Shown here: positions 1 through 10,400 of the stretch, piece by piece
Position numbering within the stretch: the stretch's first letter is position 1
Layout: the number at the start of each line of letters is the position of its first letter
Assembly (NCBI GenBank): GCA_004524535.1
Contig: SDNY01000029.1
Coordinates: 1-36,125, forward strand
Source of the DNA: Promethearchaeota archaeon
GTDB taxonomy: Archaea; Asgardarchaeota; Lokiarchaeia; Sigyniarchaeales; SOKP01
DNA length: 36,125 nucleotides
Direction: 5' to 3'
The notes under the pieces: model-generated
What the model was told of the DNA's origin: nothing
Seen by the model: only the letters and a program-made list of their open reading frames with translations
The model's database searches: none
Translations under genes and position numbers: made by a program

Positions 1-4
1 AAAA

Positions 5-361
5 ATGAATGAAGCTAAACATTTAGATGACTTGAACAATGATAATTATTATTTTGGAATTCCTTGTGAAGAATGTTTTAAAATAGTCCGTAACATTCAT
101 GGGAAGTTCTCTGATTTAAATCAAATCCAGAATTTTATTTTAAATTATAGAACTTGCCCCATATGTGGCACTAAGAACCATGAGAAATATCTGATTGATT
201 TCTATTATGATAATTCTAAAATAGAATTAAGGAATAATTTGATTCATATTTCCAATTTGAAAAAAAAAGAGAAAAGTCTTAAAGTAAATTTTGGAATTCC
301 CTGCTGTAATTGCTTTAATAGAATCTTTGGGGAAACTCCTAATTTAAATTCCTTTTCTTAG
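5..361 (+). CDS. Small zinc-knuckle protein with two related halves, the second cut short
   Basis: A 118-residue protein of unknown function. The first half has a CxxC pair in the motif FGIPCEECF, then a second pair, CPICG, about 33 residues later, so it probably binds one zinc ion. Near the C terminus the motif recurs as FGIPCCNCF followed by a similar Gly...LN-x-F stretch, but the protein stops after LNSFS. The second unit therefore never reaches its second CxxC pair. The gene ends 3 bp from the convergent thiolase gene. The ATG lies at the very edge of the window, so an upstream start or promoter cannot be excluded. No signal peptide or membrane segment is visible. A nucleic-acid or protein-binding role is only a guess. 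Confidence 0.55.
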   Translation: MNEAKHLDDLNNDNYYFGIPCEECFKIVRNIHGKFSDLNQIQNFILNYRTCPICGTKNHEKYLIDFYYDNSKIELRNNLIHISNLKKKEKSLKVNFGIPCCNCFNRIFGETPNLNSFS

Positions 362-364
362 ATT

Positions 365-1711
365 TTATCTTGGATTCTCATTTCGAATAATTGTAGCTGT
401 TGACATTCCAAAACCAACACACATTGAAGAAATAGCGTATTCTTTTCCAGACTTTTCTAATTGATGTAGATTTGTTCCAATTAATCTACAACCTGTCATT
501 CCTGTAGGATGTCCAAGAGCTATTGCTCCACCCCATGGATTAAATCTAGGATCGTTCCAATCTAAACCTAAATCATAGCAACATGCATGAACTACCGGAC
601 TAAAAGCTTCGTTTATTTCGATAAAAGACATATCATCGAATGTCATACTTGCTCGCTTTAAAGCCTCAGGCATTGCCTTAATAGGTCCTGTTAACATTAA
701 AACGATATCCGATCCAATGGAGGCAAAATTGACAATAGTAGCTCTAGGTTTTAATCCTAAATCTTCAGCAAGCTCACGAGTCATCCATATTTGTGCTGCT
801 GCACCATCAGTTGTGGGACAGCTGTTTCCAGCGGTGAGAAATGCTACTTTCTTACGCCCTGTTATAGTCTTTAATTTACTTAATACTTCCATGGAGGTAT
901 TAGGACGAGGTCCTTCGTCACGACTTGTTAAAACAGAAAGACTTTCATCTTGAGCCACATCATTCTTCTCATCTAAGAGAGGCTTTCCGTTTTCGTCAAG
1001 CTTAGGACACCAAATTGGCTCAATTTCCGTCCCACGCTCATCCCAATGGGAGCAAGCTTTTTTATGAGAATGTAAAGATAACTCGTCCATTTCTTGGCGA
1101 TATTCTTCCGTTGTTTGCCCAGTTTTCTTTTGCCATTGTATCCCAATTTGATGAGCAGCATTAATCTGGCCTGTGATAGAAGTGGAATATTCTCTCAATT
1201 TGGCAGCAACTTCAGGATTCGTTATAATCTTTTTATTCGGAGCAACCATAATGGGTTTACCGAGTTCATTATCAAAGACATAAGTATCACTTTGAATTGG
1301 ATAACGATTTTGGACTTCAATTCCACCACAAATAACGGCATCGTGGATCCCAGAGGCAATCATTTGCCATGCTGTAAGTACAGCTTGAGCTCCACTTGCA
1401 CAATGTCGATTAACTGACATGCCTGGAACGCTTTGCGGTAAGTGAGCGCCTAATGCGGCATTCCTACCTATATCTAAGGCGCATTCTCCAATTTGACTGC
1501 AACACGCAACAACAGAATCTCCTAAAAGATTGTGATCAAATTCATTACGTTTAAGAAGAGTTTCATAACAATGAATTATTAAATCATCTCCTCTATGGCG
1601 CCCAACTGTTCCTCGTTTTTTTCCCATAGGCGTTCTTACATAATCAATTAAAACTGGCTCGCGTTTTGGATCTTTATAGTATTTTTCATACATGTTTACT
1701 GGTTCTACCAA
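365..1711 (-). CDS. Thiolase family protein (acetyl-CoA C-acyltransferase)
   Basis: A 448-residue thiolase, which condenses two acyl-CoAs or cleaves 3-ketoacyl-CoA. The nucleophilic cysteine is Cys104 in VNRHCASGAQAV. The C-terminal catalytic motifs are NEAF, GHP (His401) and CVGFG (Cys431). The length fits FadA/AtoB-type enzymes, slightly long. The start is TTG, supported by a Shine-Dalgarno-like AAAAGGTG (complement of 1719-1726) 7 nt upstream; an in-frame ATG at 1693 is the alternative. No hydroxyacyl-CoA dehydrogenase or DUF35 partner lies beside it, so direction and chain length cannot be told. It could serve fatty-acid or amino-acid degradation, or acetoacetyl-CoA formation for isoprenoid lipids. 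The family is clear, the substrate is not. Confidence 0.93.
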   Translation of the reverse strand: MVEPVNMYEKYYKDPKREPVLIDYVRTPMGKKRGTVGRHRGDDLIIHCYETLLKRNEFDHNLLGDSVVACCSQIGECALDIGRNAALGAHLPQSVPGMSVNRHCASGAQAVLTAWQMIASGIHDAVICGGIEVQNRYPIQSDTYVFDNELGKPIMVAPNKKIITNPEVAAKLREYSTSITGQINAAHQIGIQWQKKTGQTTEEYRQEMDELSLHSHKKACSHWDERGTEIEPIWCPKLDENGKPLLDEKNDVAQDESLSVLTSRDEGPRPNTSMEVLSKLKTITGRKKVAFLTAGNSCPTTDGAAAQIWMTRELAEDLGLKPRATIVNFASIGSDIVLMLTGPIKAMPEALKRASMTFDDMSFIEINEAFSPVVHACCYDLGLDWNDPRFNPWGGAIALGHPTGMTGCRLIGTNLHQLEKSGKEYAISSMCVGFGMSTATIIRNENPR

Positions 1712-1989
1712 AAATAAACACCTTTTACTATTTTTTATTAATTTAAATGATTTTATTTAAGATTTTTAAATCTTGGATTAAAAATAATGTTATTGTATTA
1801 CTCCAAAACTAATTGACTTATTTGTATTCAATCATCTTATTATGCAAAATATCTTTTAAATTAAACCAATAATCCAATGATTAAATGTAGTAAAACGATT
1901 ATAGTTAGGAAAAAGTATTAATATCTATAGTTCTACTTAAACAAAGTTTAAGAATAAAATTATTTCGCATAATCAAAATCGAATTAACC
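1712..1989. other. Divergent intergenic region, thiolase / PAP2
   Basis: AT-rich spacer between divergent genes. The only structure I see is an interrupted palindrome at 1759-1774, AAGATTT-TT-AAATCTT. Its 2-nt centre is too tight for an RNA hairpin, so if real it would be a protein-binding site. No gene is supported here. Confidence 0.3.
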
Positions 1990-2631
1990 TTGCCAGTTAA
2001 AAATTCTTCAAAGGGTATAATTCAAAGAATAATCGAGTGGGATCACAAAACATTTTTGAAGCTGTACAGGGAAAAAAGATTTCAGGGAAGAAAGATTAAA
2101 GTAATTGCAAAAATTGTCTCATTCATCGCCGCGGGAGAGTTTTGGGGTCTTATATGGCTTATTTGGACAATTTATGGTTATATCACTAAAGATTATTATC
2201 TTCTTGTCTTATTTACTGGCGGATTTATTCAAAGCATTATACTTCATATTATCATTCGTTATAAAATTGTGCAAAGAAAACGTCCTTATATTACGTTAGA
2301 AGACAAAGGAGTCAAACAGCATGATGAATTAATAAGAGAAGATAAATCATTCCCCTCTGGGCATGTGGCCTTTTTATTGTTGTTTGGGATAATCTTTGCC
2401 TTCTTTTTCCAGAATTGGATAATTTTACTAATTTTCATTTTATTGGATGTAATTGTGGCAATAACTCGATTGATTTTAGGTGTGCATTTTCCGACTGATG
2501 TATTGTGTGGATTTCTTTTTGGAGCACTTTATGCTCTCTTATATCTTGCTCTAACTTATCTTTATTGGGTTGATTTATTCTATTGGTTAGGTGGAATTTT
2601 TTCTCCAATAATTCATTTTTGGAAGAATTAA
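1990..2631 (+). CDS. PAP2-superfamily membrane phosphatase
   Basis: A 213-residue polytopic membrane protein with all three signatures of the type 2 phosphatidic acid phosphatase family: K92-x5-RP (residues 92-99), PSGH at 122-125, and R160-x5-H166-x3-D170. His125 and His166 would be the acid/base and nucleophile of the phosphohistidine mechanism. About five hydrophobic segments surround the motifs, so the active site probably faces the outside of the membrane. Likely substrates are lipid phosphates or polyprenyl diphosphates, for example recycling of the dolichyl carrier used in glycosylation. The start is TTG with no obvious Shine-Dalgarno; no ATG or GTG lies closely upstream in frame. It stands alone, divergent from thiolase and convergent with the nitroreductase. 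Confidence 0.88.
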   Translation: MPVKNSSKGIIQRIIEWDHKTFLKLYREKRFQGRKIKVIAKIVSFIAAGEFWGLIWLIWTIYGYITKDYYLLVLFTGGFIQSIILHIIIRYKIVQRKRPYITLEDKGVKQHDELIREDKSFPSGHVAFLLLFGIIFAFFFQNWIILLIFILLDVIVAITRLILGVHFPTDVLCGFLFGALYALLYLALTYLYWVDLFYWLGGIFSPIIHFWKN

Positions 2632-2728
2632 AGAAATTGATCTTATTAAAAAAATCTCTTATTTGAAGAATAGTTATATTTGCCTAAGTTCTTGGAAAAG
2701 GGAGTCCAATTAAGTTAAGTTAATTTTT

Positions 2729-3265
2729 TTAATACCAATCGATAAAATCATCTAATGGTCTTCTTTCTCTCGGTGATTCTCCTTTCAATTTTATGATTTC
2801 TTCATCAATTTCTCCCACAGCGATGACTCCCATGAGTTCATATTTCCCAGTATTTAATCTAAATATTTCATTAACTTGCTCTTTGTTTTTTAGAATTTCA
2901 CCAATCCATACTCCGCCTAAGTTCATAGCATGAATGCCTAAGAGAATATTCTCCATGAATGCTCCTATAGATTGAAGATCCTTGACTCTATCGTATACTT
3001 TTTCTAAATCTAAAAATATAACAAAATTAAGGTAAGCGCTTTCTATTATATTACCGCTCATCGTGAGATCTCCAAGCATTCTTTTAACAGTGGGATGAAT
3101 TACTATATTAACGCGCCATGGTTGATTATTTTTCCCTGAGGGGCTGAATTGTCCACATTCTAAGATTTGTAAGATTGTATCACGCTGAATTTTGCTGTGA
3201 ATAAAATTTCTAATACTTCTTCTTGATTTAATAAATTCTAAATATTTTTTTGATTCGTTTTCCAT
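2729..3265 (-). CDS. Nitroreductase family flavoprotein
   Basis: A 178-residue single-domain protein of the nitroreductase/FMN reductase fold. The N-terminal SRRSIRNF motif (FMN phosphate contacts) is followed by SPSGKNNQPWRV, typical of the second FMN-binding segment, and near the C terminus by GGVWIGEIL. The family binds FMN as a dimer and moves electrons from NAD(P)H to nitro compounds, quinones or metabolic intermediates. The substrate cannot be read from the sequence. The ATG at 3265 lies about 26 bp downstream of a TATA-like box, so the mRNA is probably leaderless. No redox partner lies next door. Confidence 0.88.
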   Translation of the reverse strand: MENESKKYLEFIKSRRSIRNFIHSKIQRDTILQILECGQFSPSGKNNQPWRVNIVIHPTVKRMLGDLTMSGNIIESAYLNFVIFLDLEKVYDRVKDLQSIGAFMENILLGIHAMNLGGVWIGEILKNKEQVNEIFRLNTGKYELMGVIAVGEIDEEIIKLKGESPRERRPLDDFIDWY

Positions 3266-3561
3266 AATTTTAATTATTTATTTTTAAATTTATAATTTTA
3301 ATTAAATTATTTTTACAGATTAGATAAGGTTTTAGTGTATTATTTAGATGTTATATTTTTTAAAATATTTAAGGAATACATCAATTTATATAAAAAGATT
3401 AAATTTTTGATAAGATCTCAATATTATTCCTATTATCTCCTACATCACATATGTGTATCTTTACAGAACACATCTAGATAACTTTCTTATTTAAGTACTC
3501 TAAAAATTAAATTATCCTTGTAATTAATAAAATTTAAAATATAGGTTATGGTGTGTGAATA
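3266..3561. other. Divergent intergenic region, nitroreductase / SepF
   Basis: No gene seen. It holds the nitroreductase TATA box at its left end and a perfect 10-bp palindrome, CACATATGTG, at 3446-3455. The palindrome lies about 110 bp upstream of sepF and could be an operator. Nothing else stands out. Confidence 0.3.
3285..3300 (-). promoter_or_regulatory. TATA box of the nitroreductase gene
   Basis: Read on the minus strand, an AT-rich TATA-like stretch (AATTATAAATT) is centred near 3291, about 26 bp before the ATG at 3265. This is the archaeal TATA-to-start-site distance and implies a leaderless transcript. Confidence 0.45.
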
Positions 3562-3921
3562 TTGAAATTTTGGAAAAAAGAATTTGATGATATTTTAGGG
3601 GATGGTTCCCCTCACGAAACGCTTGGTTTCACAAAAGAAAGGAATTACGTTCTTCCAATGATTCAAAAATTCTTAATAAAGAAATATAATTTTAAGTCAA
3701 TTGAGCAAGTTAATGATATAAAACAACAACTTTCCGGCAAATCAATCTTAATAATTAATGCGAGAGACCTTCTTAATAACGACACAATTCCTATTGAAGA
3801 GCTAAAAAACAGTATAAATGAAATTAAATCTTTCTTAAATGAACGTGGCGGCTCTATCGGTCGAATAGGCGATCAATACTTAATTTTAACCCCCAGTCCT
3901 CATATCAAAATGACGATGTAA
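3562..3921 (+). CDS. sepF: SepF-like cell division protein
   Basis: A 119-residue protein matching archaeal SepF, the membrane anchor of the FtsZ ring. The N terminus MKFWKKEFDDILG is a plausible membrane-binding amphipathic helix. The SepF core follows a short linker, with INARDLLNNDTIPIEELK and ERGGSIGRIGDQYLILTP, the conserved Gly-rich loop of the dimer and FtsZ interface. The start is TTG, and a stop codon in the same frame 6 nt upstream excludes an earlier start. The upstream spacer is almost 300 bp. FtsZ is not in this window. Family assignment is strong; the exact division role is inferred from other archaea. Confidence 0.85.
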   Translation: MKFWKKEFDDILGDGSPHETLGFTKERNYVLPMIQKFLIKKYNFKSIEQVNDIKQQLSGKSILIINARDLLNNDTIPIEELKNSINEIKSFLNERGGSIGRIGDQYLILTPSPHIKMTM

Positions 3922-4040
3922 TTATTTAAATAATCGGATTAATTCATTTTTTAAAATTTGTGAAACATCCCAATATACATTTAAGAGACCATTATTTAGA
4001 GAATTTATTAGTTCGGATGGCTGGATCATCTTCTGTTGAT

Positions 4041-4073
4041 AATTTTTGTATCTGAAAGATGTTCACAAAAATT
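4041..4073. other. Imperfect hairpin in the sepF / giant-gene spacer
   Basis: AATTTTTGT (4041-4049) pairs with ACAAAAATT (4065-4073). An inner 4-bp stem, ATCT/AGAT with a GAA loop, stacks on it, leaving a 4-nt bulge. It lies about 120 bp after sepF with no T-tract directly behind. It may be an RNA processing or termination structure, or chance in AT-rich DNA. The rest of 3922-4218 shows nothing I can name. Confidence 0.3.
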
Positions 4074-4218
4074 CTATTATTAGATTTTTCTCTATTCGTC
4101 AATTAAATTGATTTTATTTTTTATTAGATTATTTTAAGGGTCAATTCATTAATTCCTTTTAAACTAGAGTAGTATCGTTTAAATTTTAAAAGATATTTTT
4201 GTTTTATTTTAAAAGAGC

Positions 4219-4310
4219 AGATAGTCAAAAATCCGTCCTTATGATTTTATAAAGGTGGGTGAGATAGATTTATATACAGATCTGTATTAGATAAATGTAA
4301 TAGACAAAAA
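4219..4310 (+). promoter_or_regulatory. Promoter region of the giant surface protein, shared with the beta-helix gene
   Basis: Three elements recur upstream of the gene at 12909. A distal box, AGATAGTCAAAAATCC, starts at 4219; a TATA-like TTTATATAC lies near 4269-4277; and an initiator-like GTAATAGACAAAAA occupies 4297-4310. The distal and initiator boxes are 78 bp apart here and 76 bp apart at the second gene. TATA to initiator is about 26-30 bp, as in archaeal promoters, so transcription probably starts near 4300. This would give the giant gene a leader of roughly 120 nt. Confidence 0.55.
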
Positions 4311-4316
4311 AGTAGT

Positions 4317-4376
4317 ATGAAAGGTTTGAATGAGAATAAATTTCAATATTTGATATTATTAATTAATTTTTCCTAA
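4317..4376 (+). CDS. Possible 19-codon leader ORF upstream of the giant gene
   Basis: An ATG at 4317 opens a 19-codon frame whose product ends in QYLILLINFS, hydrophobic like the start of a signal peptide. It sits about 15 nt after the predicted transcription start, close to where the start codon sits after the matching promoter at 12896. The frame differs from that of the large gene at 4423. It may be an upstream regulatory ORF or a fossil of an earlier signal-peptide start. Translation is not shown. Confidence 0.25.
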   Translation: MKGLNENKFQYLILLINFS

Positions 4377-4422
4377 TCAAACAAGACCAATATCTTCAGA
4401 ATTATAAAATACAAGTGTAAAT

Positions 4423-7400
4423 ATGAATATTTACAGAAAAAAAGGTAAAACGGTTTTAGTTTTAATCAGTTTATTTACTATCTTGTATTTTCTAACATTT
4501 ATTTTCAATTCGGTTAATTTTATTCAGTATAACAATGAAAATGAGCAAAAATTTAAAGAGGATATATATGGAAATCCTCTTTCAGACGAAGAAGATAATA
4601 TTATATTAGATGATTTGAATTTTGAAGATAAATTACCACAACTTAGCAGCCCTATATTACAAAATTATACAATGATTGTAGGCAATCCTTATAGTTGGAT
4701 TAGTGCAGCTGGAGGCACTGAATTATTATTATTGGATAATAGCTATGTATCACGATCTTTACCATTTAGTTTTGATTTCTATAATGAGTCCTATTCAACA
4801 ATTTATTTAGGAGTAAATGGATATTTAAGTTTCACTGATTCATCACCTTCTGATTTTTCTAATGATCCGATTCCTTCAACGGATCCTGATAATACTTATC
4901 TAATCGCTCCATTTTGGGATGATTTGCTAACTGCTTGGGGTGGCGGAGGTGGAACGATTTATGTACGCTCATTTGGCACATATTGGGTTGCTGAATGGTT
5001 AAACATAGAACATATTTCTGGTCCTACTGTTGGTACATTTGAAGTTATTTTATATGATAATGGAGATATTGTTTTTAATTATGATTATATTAGTTATGTA
5101 GCTGGTGGGTATACTTGTGGATTAAATTTGGGTTTAGACACTAGTTATTACAATGAATATTCAGGTTTAACTGCATCAACAAATGATTTTTCATTACTTT
5201 TCACTCCTACAAATGATTATGCACCTCAATTATCAGCAGAGTCAGTTATACCTACAACAGGTGGTCAAACCACACAATTCAATTTTAGTGTAGAATATAC
5301 GGATCAAGACAACAATCCTCCCATTTATGTTAATGTAACTATAAATGGTACCTCTTATTCAATGAGTCAAGTAAATCCCTTAGATAATGATTATACTGAT
5401 GGTTGCATTTATCAATATATAACCTATCTACAACCAGCTGCATTTAATTATACTTATTCGTTTGAATGTAGCGATGGAGATAATTTTAATTCAACAATTA
5501 CTTACGACAATTTGGAAGTAATTCATGTAAATGATTATGGACCAGAACTTCTTAATCCACAAGTTACTCCATCAATAGGAGGGAATTCTAAATTATTCAA
5601 TTTTACAGTGAGATATTTTGATGATGATAACAATTTTCCTGTAAATATTAACATTACATTAAATAGCACGACAACATATTTGATGCTACCTGTAAATCCT
5701 CTAGATACCAATGCTATGGATGGTGTTCTTTATTATTTCAATACCACATTAGATTTTGGATATTATAGTTTTCAAATTAATTGTTCGGATGGAGTTTTCA
5801 CGAATTCAACAGGATGGATTATAGGCCCGGAAGTTAATCCTTTTTATGGACAGTGGAGCGATTTTACACTTTTCTATGATGATTTTGAACGAGCATCTCT
5901 AGGTTCAGATTGGACGCATATTGGTGGTGGATCATATGGAATTAATACCGATACTTTTCAATCACCGACTAGATCGGCTTATCATTGTTGGAATACTGGT
6001 GAAATCCAATCAAGAATATTTGACTTGAGTTTCTATCGTTATGTTAATATTTCCTATTGGGTTAGACAAGGAGATACGTCACTAGGGAGTGAACAACCCG
6101 AGACAGGTGAAGATTTCTTTGTTGAATACTATAATAATCTGGGGAGTTGGATTCCCCTTGATCAATTTTTAGGTGCTGATCCTGGTGCCACAATCTATAT
6201 ACGATCACACCAATTACCAGCTGATGCCCTACATTCCAATTTTCAAATAAGATTCAGACAGTTTGGGGGTTCTAATTCTGATTGGGATTGGTGGCATTTT
6301 GATGACGTGCGAATTGATGTTAATTCAGTACTGAATTTGCATTTACCCCTAAATAATAGTATTCACTTTAATGGTTTTATCAACTTCACATGGGACAGCT
6401 TAGATGCTTATATTGGTGCTTGTAATTATACTCTTCAAATCTCGAATCAAATAGACTTTTCAGTAATTAATATTGAAGAATTGAATATTCCAGAAACGCC
6501 TGATAATACCAGTATACTCATAGATGTAAATTTAGCGGCAGATCAATACTATTGGAGAATCCGTCCAACCTATGGTCCATTTTATCATAATTGGTCTGAT
6601 GTTTTTACATTTAACTTAACTATTAATAATTTCACTCCAAATTTATCATCTGTAGAAGTTATTCCATTATATGGTTCACAAATGACAAAATTTAACTTTA
6701 CAGTTATGTATTCTGACCAAGACAACAATCCTCCCATTTATGTTAATGTAAATATAAATGGTACATCTTATTCGATGAGTCAAGTAAATCCCTTAGATAC
6801 TGATTATACGGATGGTTGTATTTTCCAATATTTGTCTAAATTATCTCCAGCAACGTTCAATTATACTTATTCTTTTGAATGCTATGACGGGAAATATGCT
6901 AATTCTACTATCCTCTATGATAATTTAGAAGTAATAGAAATTAACCTAATTGCACCAAACCTTATTAATCCACAACTAAATCCTTCTATTGGAGTTAATT
7001 CTACTCTGTTTAATTTTTCTGTGTGGTACTATGATATAGAGAATAATCAACTCACCTATATCAATATCACAATAAATGATACTGGCACATTTTTAATGGA
7101 AAAAGCAGATCCATTGGATTTTAATGCGACAGATGGAATACTTTACTACTATACTACTACCTTACCTTGGGGTTATTATAAATTTCAAATTAATTGTTCG
7201 GATGGAGTTTTTACGAATTCAACAGGATGGTTGATTGGTCCTGAGGTTAATCCATTTTTAGGTTTGTCAGATTTGTCAACAGATCCTATTAAAATAGTGA
7301 TATTAGATTCAGCAGCGTCTGATGCTCCTCGTAATGGTATTTGGGCAAATTTGAATGCTAACTGGAATTTATATGGAACTTATAATATTTCAATAGATTA

Positions 7401-10400
7401 TACAACCTTAAACTTTAATGGGATAACTTATAATGACTTAGTTAATTCTGGAGCTGACGTAGTTGTTATTGCGGACGCTCATAGTAGTTATGACTACATG
7501 TTGCCAGAGATAAGGGCAATATATCAATATACTCAAGAAGGTCATGGGCTGGTTGGCTCGGGGGTGACTTTTTGGTCTTGTACTAACAATGATCGATTAG
7601 CTCCATTATTTGGAATGTATAGTAATATGACACCAAGTATTCCTCAAAATCCGAACAGTTTAGATATTGATCCCTTAGGGTATGGTTATAGTAGTACAAT
7701 ATTATTCAATAATCTGATTACACCTATGGAAGGATACACTGGTTATGCGCTAAATGGCTGGCAATTGAACTTTTCTGATCCAGCTGAATTTGCGGCGGCT
7801 TATGTTGGGGCGCCTACTGGAAATCTTAAAAGTGTTTTTTATGGCGCCGCAGTTTTAGTTCATGAAGGTGGTTCAGCTGGTTTGGGAAGATCTGTATTTG
7901 CAACACATTTAAGCACTTATAATTATGGTGGAACATGGACGTCTGAAGAAACACAGTTATATTATAATATTCTAATTTATGCTGCTATGAAGAATCTTAA
8001 AATTTCGAGTGCTATTAATTTAAAGTCCCCTGTTAACGAGAGTAGTTTTTTTAACGATGTATATAACTTTACTTGGTCAAGCTTAGATGCATATTTTGGA
8101 CCATGTAATTATACCCTCCAAATTTCGAATCAAATAGACTTTTCAGTAATAAATATTGAAGAATTGAATATTCCAGAAACGCCTGAAAATACGAGCATAC
8201 TTATAGATGTAAATTTAGCGGCAGATCAATACTATTGGAGAGTTCGTCCAACCTATGGTCCATTTTATTATAACTGGTCTGAAGTTTATACATTTAACTT
8301 AATCATTAACAATTACACTCCCAATCTCACATCTGTAGAAGTTATACCTCTTTCTGGTTCACAATTGACAATTTTTAACTTTACAGTTATTTATTCTGAT
8401 CAAGACAACAATCCTCCCATTTATGTTAATGTAATTATAAATGGTACCTCTTATTTGATGAGTCAAGTTAATCCCTTAGATACGGATTATACTGATGGTT
8501 GTATGTTTCAATATAAAACTAAATTATCTCCCGCAGTGTTCAATTATACCTATTCTTTCGAATGCTATGACGGGAAATATGCTAATTCTACTATCCTCTA
8601 TGATAATTTAGAAGTAATAGAAATTAACCTAATTGCACCCAACCTTATTAATCCACAACTAAATCCTTCTATTGGAGTTAATTCTACTCTTTTTAATTTT
8701 TCTGTGTGGTATTATGATATAGAGAATAATCAGCTCACCTATATCAATATCACAATAAATAATACTGGCATATTTTTAATGGAAAAAGCAGATCCTTTGG
8801 ATTTTAATGCAACAGATGGAATACTTTACTACCATACTACTACCTTACCTTGGGGTTATTATAAATTTCAAATTAATTGTTCGGATGGTGTTTTTACGAA
8901 TTCAACAGAATGGTTGATTGGCCCGGAAGTTAATCCTTTTTATGGTGATCCAATTTTACCCCTTTTAACACCATTAAATGAGAGCTTGTGGTTTACAAGT
9001 TTATTTGATTTCACATGGACAAGTTTAGAATTACCAAGTGGTGCCGTAGTAAACTATAGTTTGCAAATTTCGAATTCTACAGATTTTTCTTTTATTATTT
9101 TCGAAAAAGAAAATATAGAAGAGTTATCTGGGGTCTCAAATTTAACCCAATACATAGATTACCAATCCGGGTTATATTATTGGAGAGTTTGTGCCATATA
9201 TGAGGTTTTTACCAGTAACTGGTCAAATTATTATATGTTTAATTTAACCTACAATGAAAATATTCCGAATCTGTTTTCTGGTTCTGTTATACCTCGTACT
9301 GGAAGTCAATTGACTAAATTTAATTTTACTGTGGTATATATAGATCCTGATAATAATTACCCATATTCTATTACCGTTACTATTAATGGAACATCCTATG
9401 AGATGGTAAAAGTCAATTCTGCAGATAATAATTACACAGACGGGTGTGTATATCAATATCTCATATACTTGGCTCCCAGTGACTTTAATTATACCTATTA
9501 TTTCGAATGCTATGATGGTAAATATACCAATTTTACAATAAGTTATAATAATTTAGAGGTCAATGAATCTTTTCTGATTGCCCCACTGCTTATTAATCCA
9601 CATCTAAATCCATCTACTGGAGATACTTCTACACTGTTTAACTTTACAGTGTGGTACTATGATATAGAGAATAATCAGCTCACCTATATCAACATAACAA
9701 TAAAAAATACTGGCACATTTTTAATGGAAAAAATAAATCCTTTAGATTTCAATGCAACAGATGGAATACTTTACTACTATACTACTACATTACCTTGGGG
9801 TTCTTATAAATTTCAAATTAATTGTTCTGATGGTGTTTTAACAAATTCTACAGGATGGATTCATGGTCCCGAGATTAATCCTCCAGAGATTACGATTATA
9901 TCTCCAATACCTTACCAATTATTTGGAAATAAAACGTTTGAATTTGTATTATATATCTCTAATACAGAAAATTTATATTCAACATGGTATTCTTTAAATG
10001 GAGGTTTAAATTATACTTTTTCCGGTACAACTGGAACTATAAATCAATCAGCCTGGGATGCATGTGGAAATGGAACCGTTATTATAAGATTTTATACGAA
10101 TGATACTGTAGGTAATATAAATTTTACTGAGATTACTGTTCGAAAGGAAACAAGTTCTCCAAATATAACTATTAATCTTCCTTACGCCAATGATTTATTT
10201 GGAGCTGGGGCCCCAAAGTATAATGTTACTATAGATGATAATAAATTAAATACAACTTGGTACTCCTTAAATGGCGGATTAAATTATACATTCACCAGTT
10301 CAACGGGATTATTCAATCAGACTGCCTGGGATGCATGTGGAAATGGAACAGTCATTATAACTTTTTATGCGAATAATACCGCAGGAAATTTAAATTCTGA

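Noticed and set aside
717-1417. Plus-strand and second minus-strand open frames inside the thiolase gene
   Set aside because: They lie inside a gene with all thiolase catalytic motifs and show no domain features of their own.
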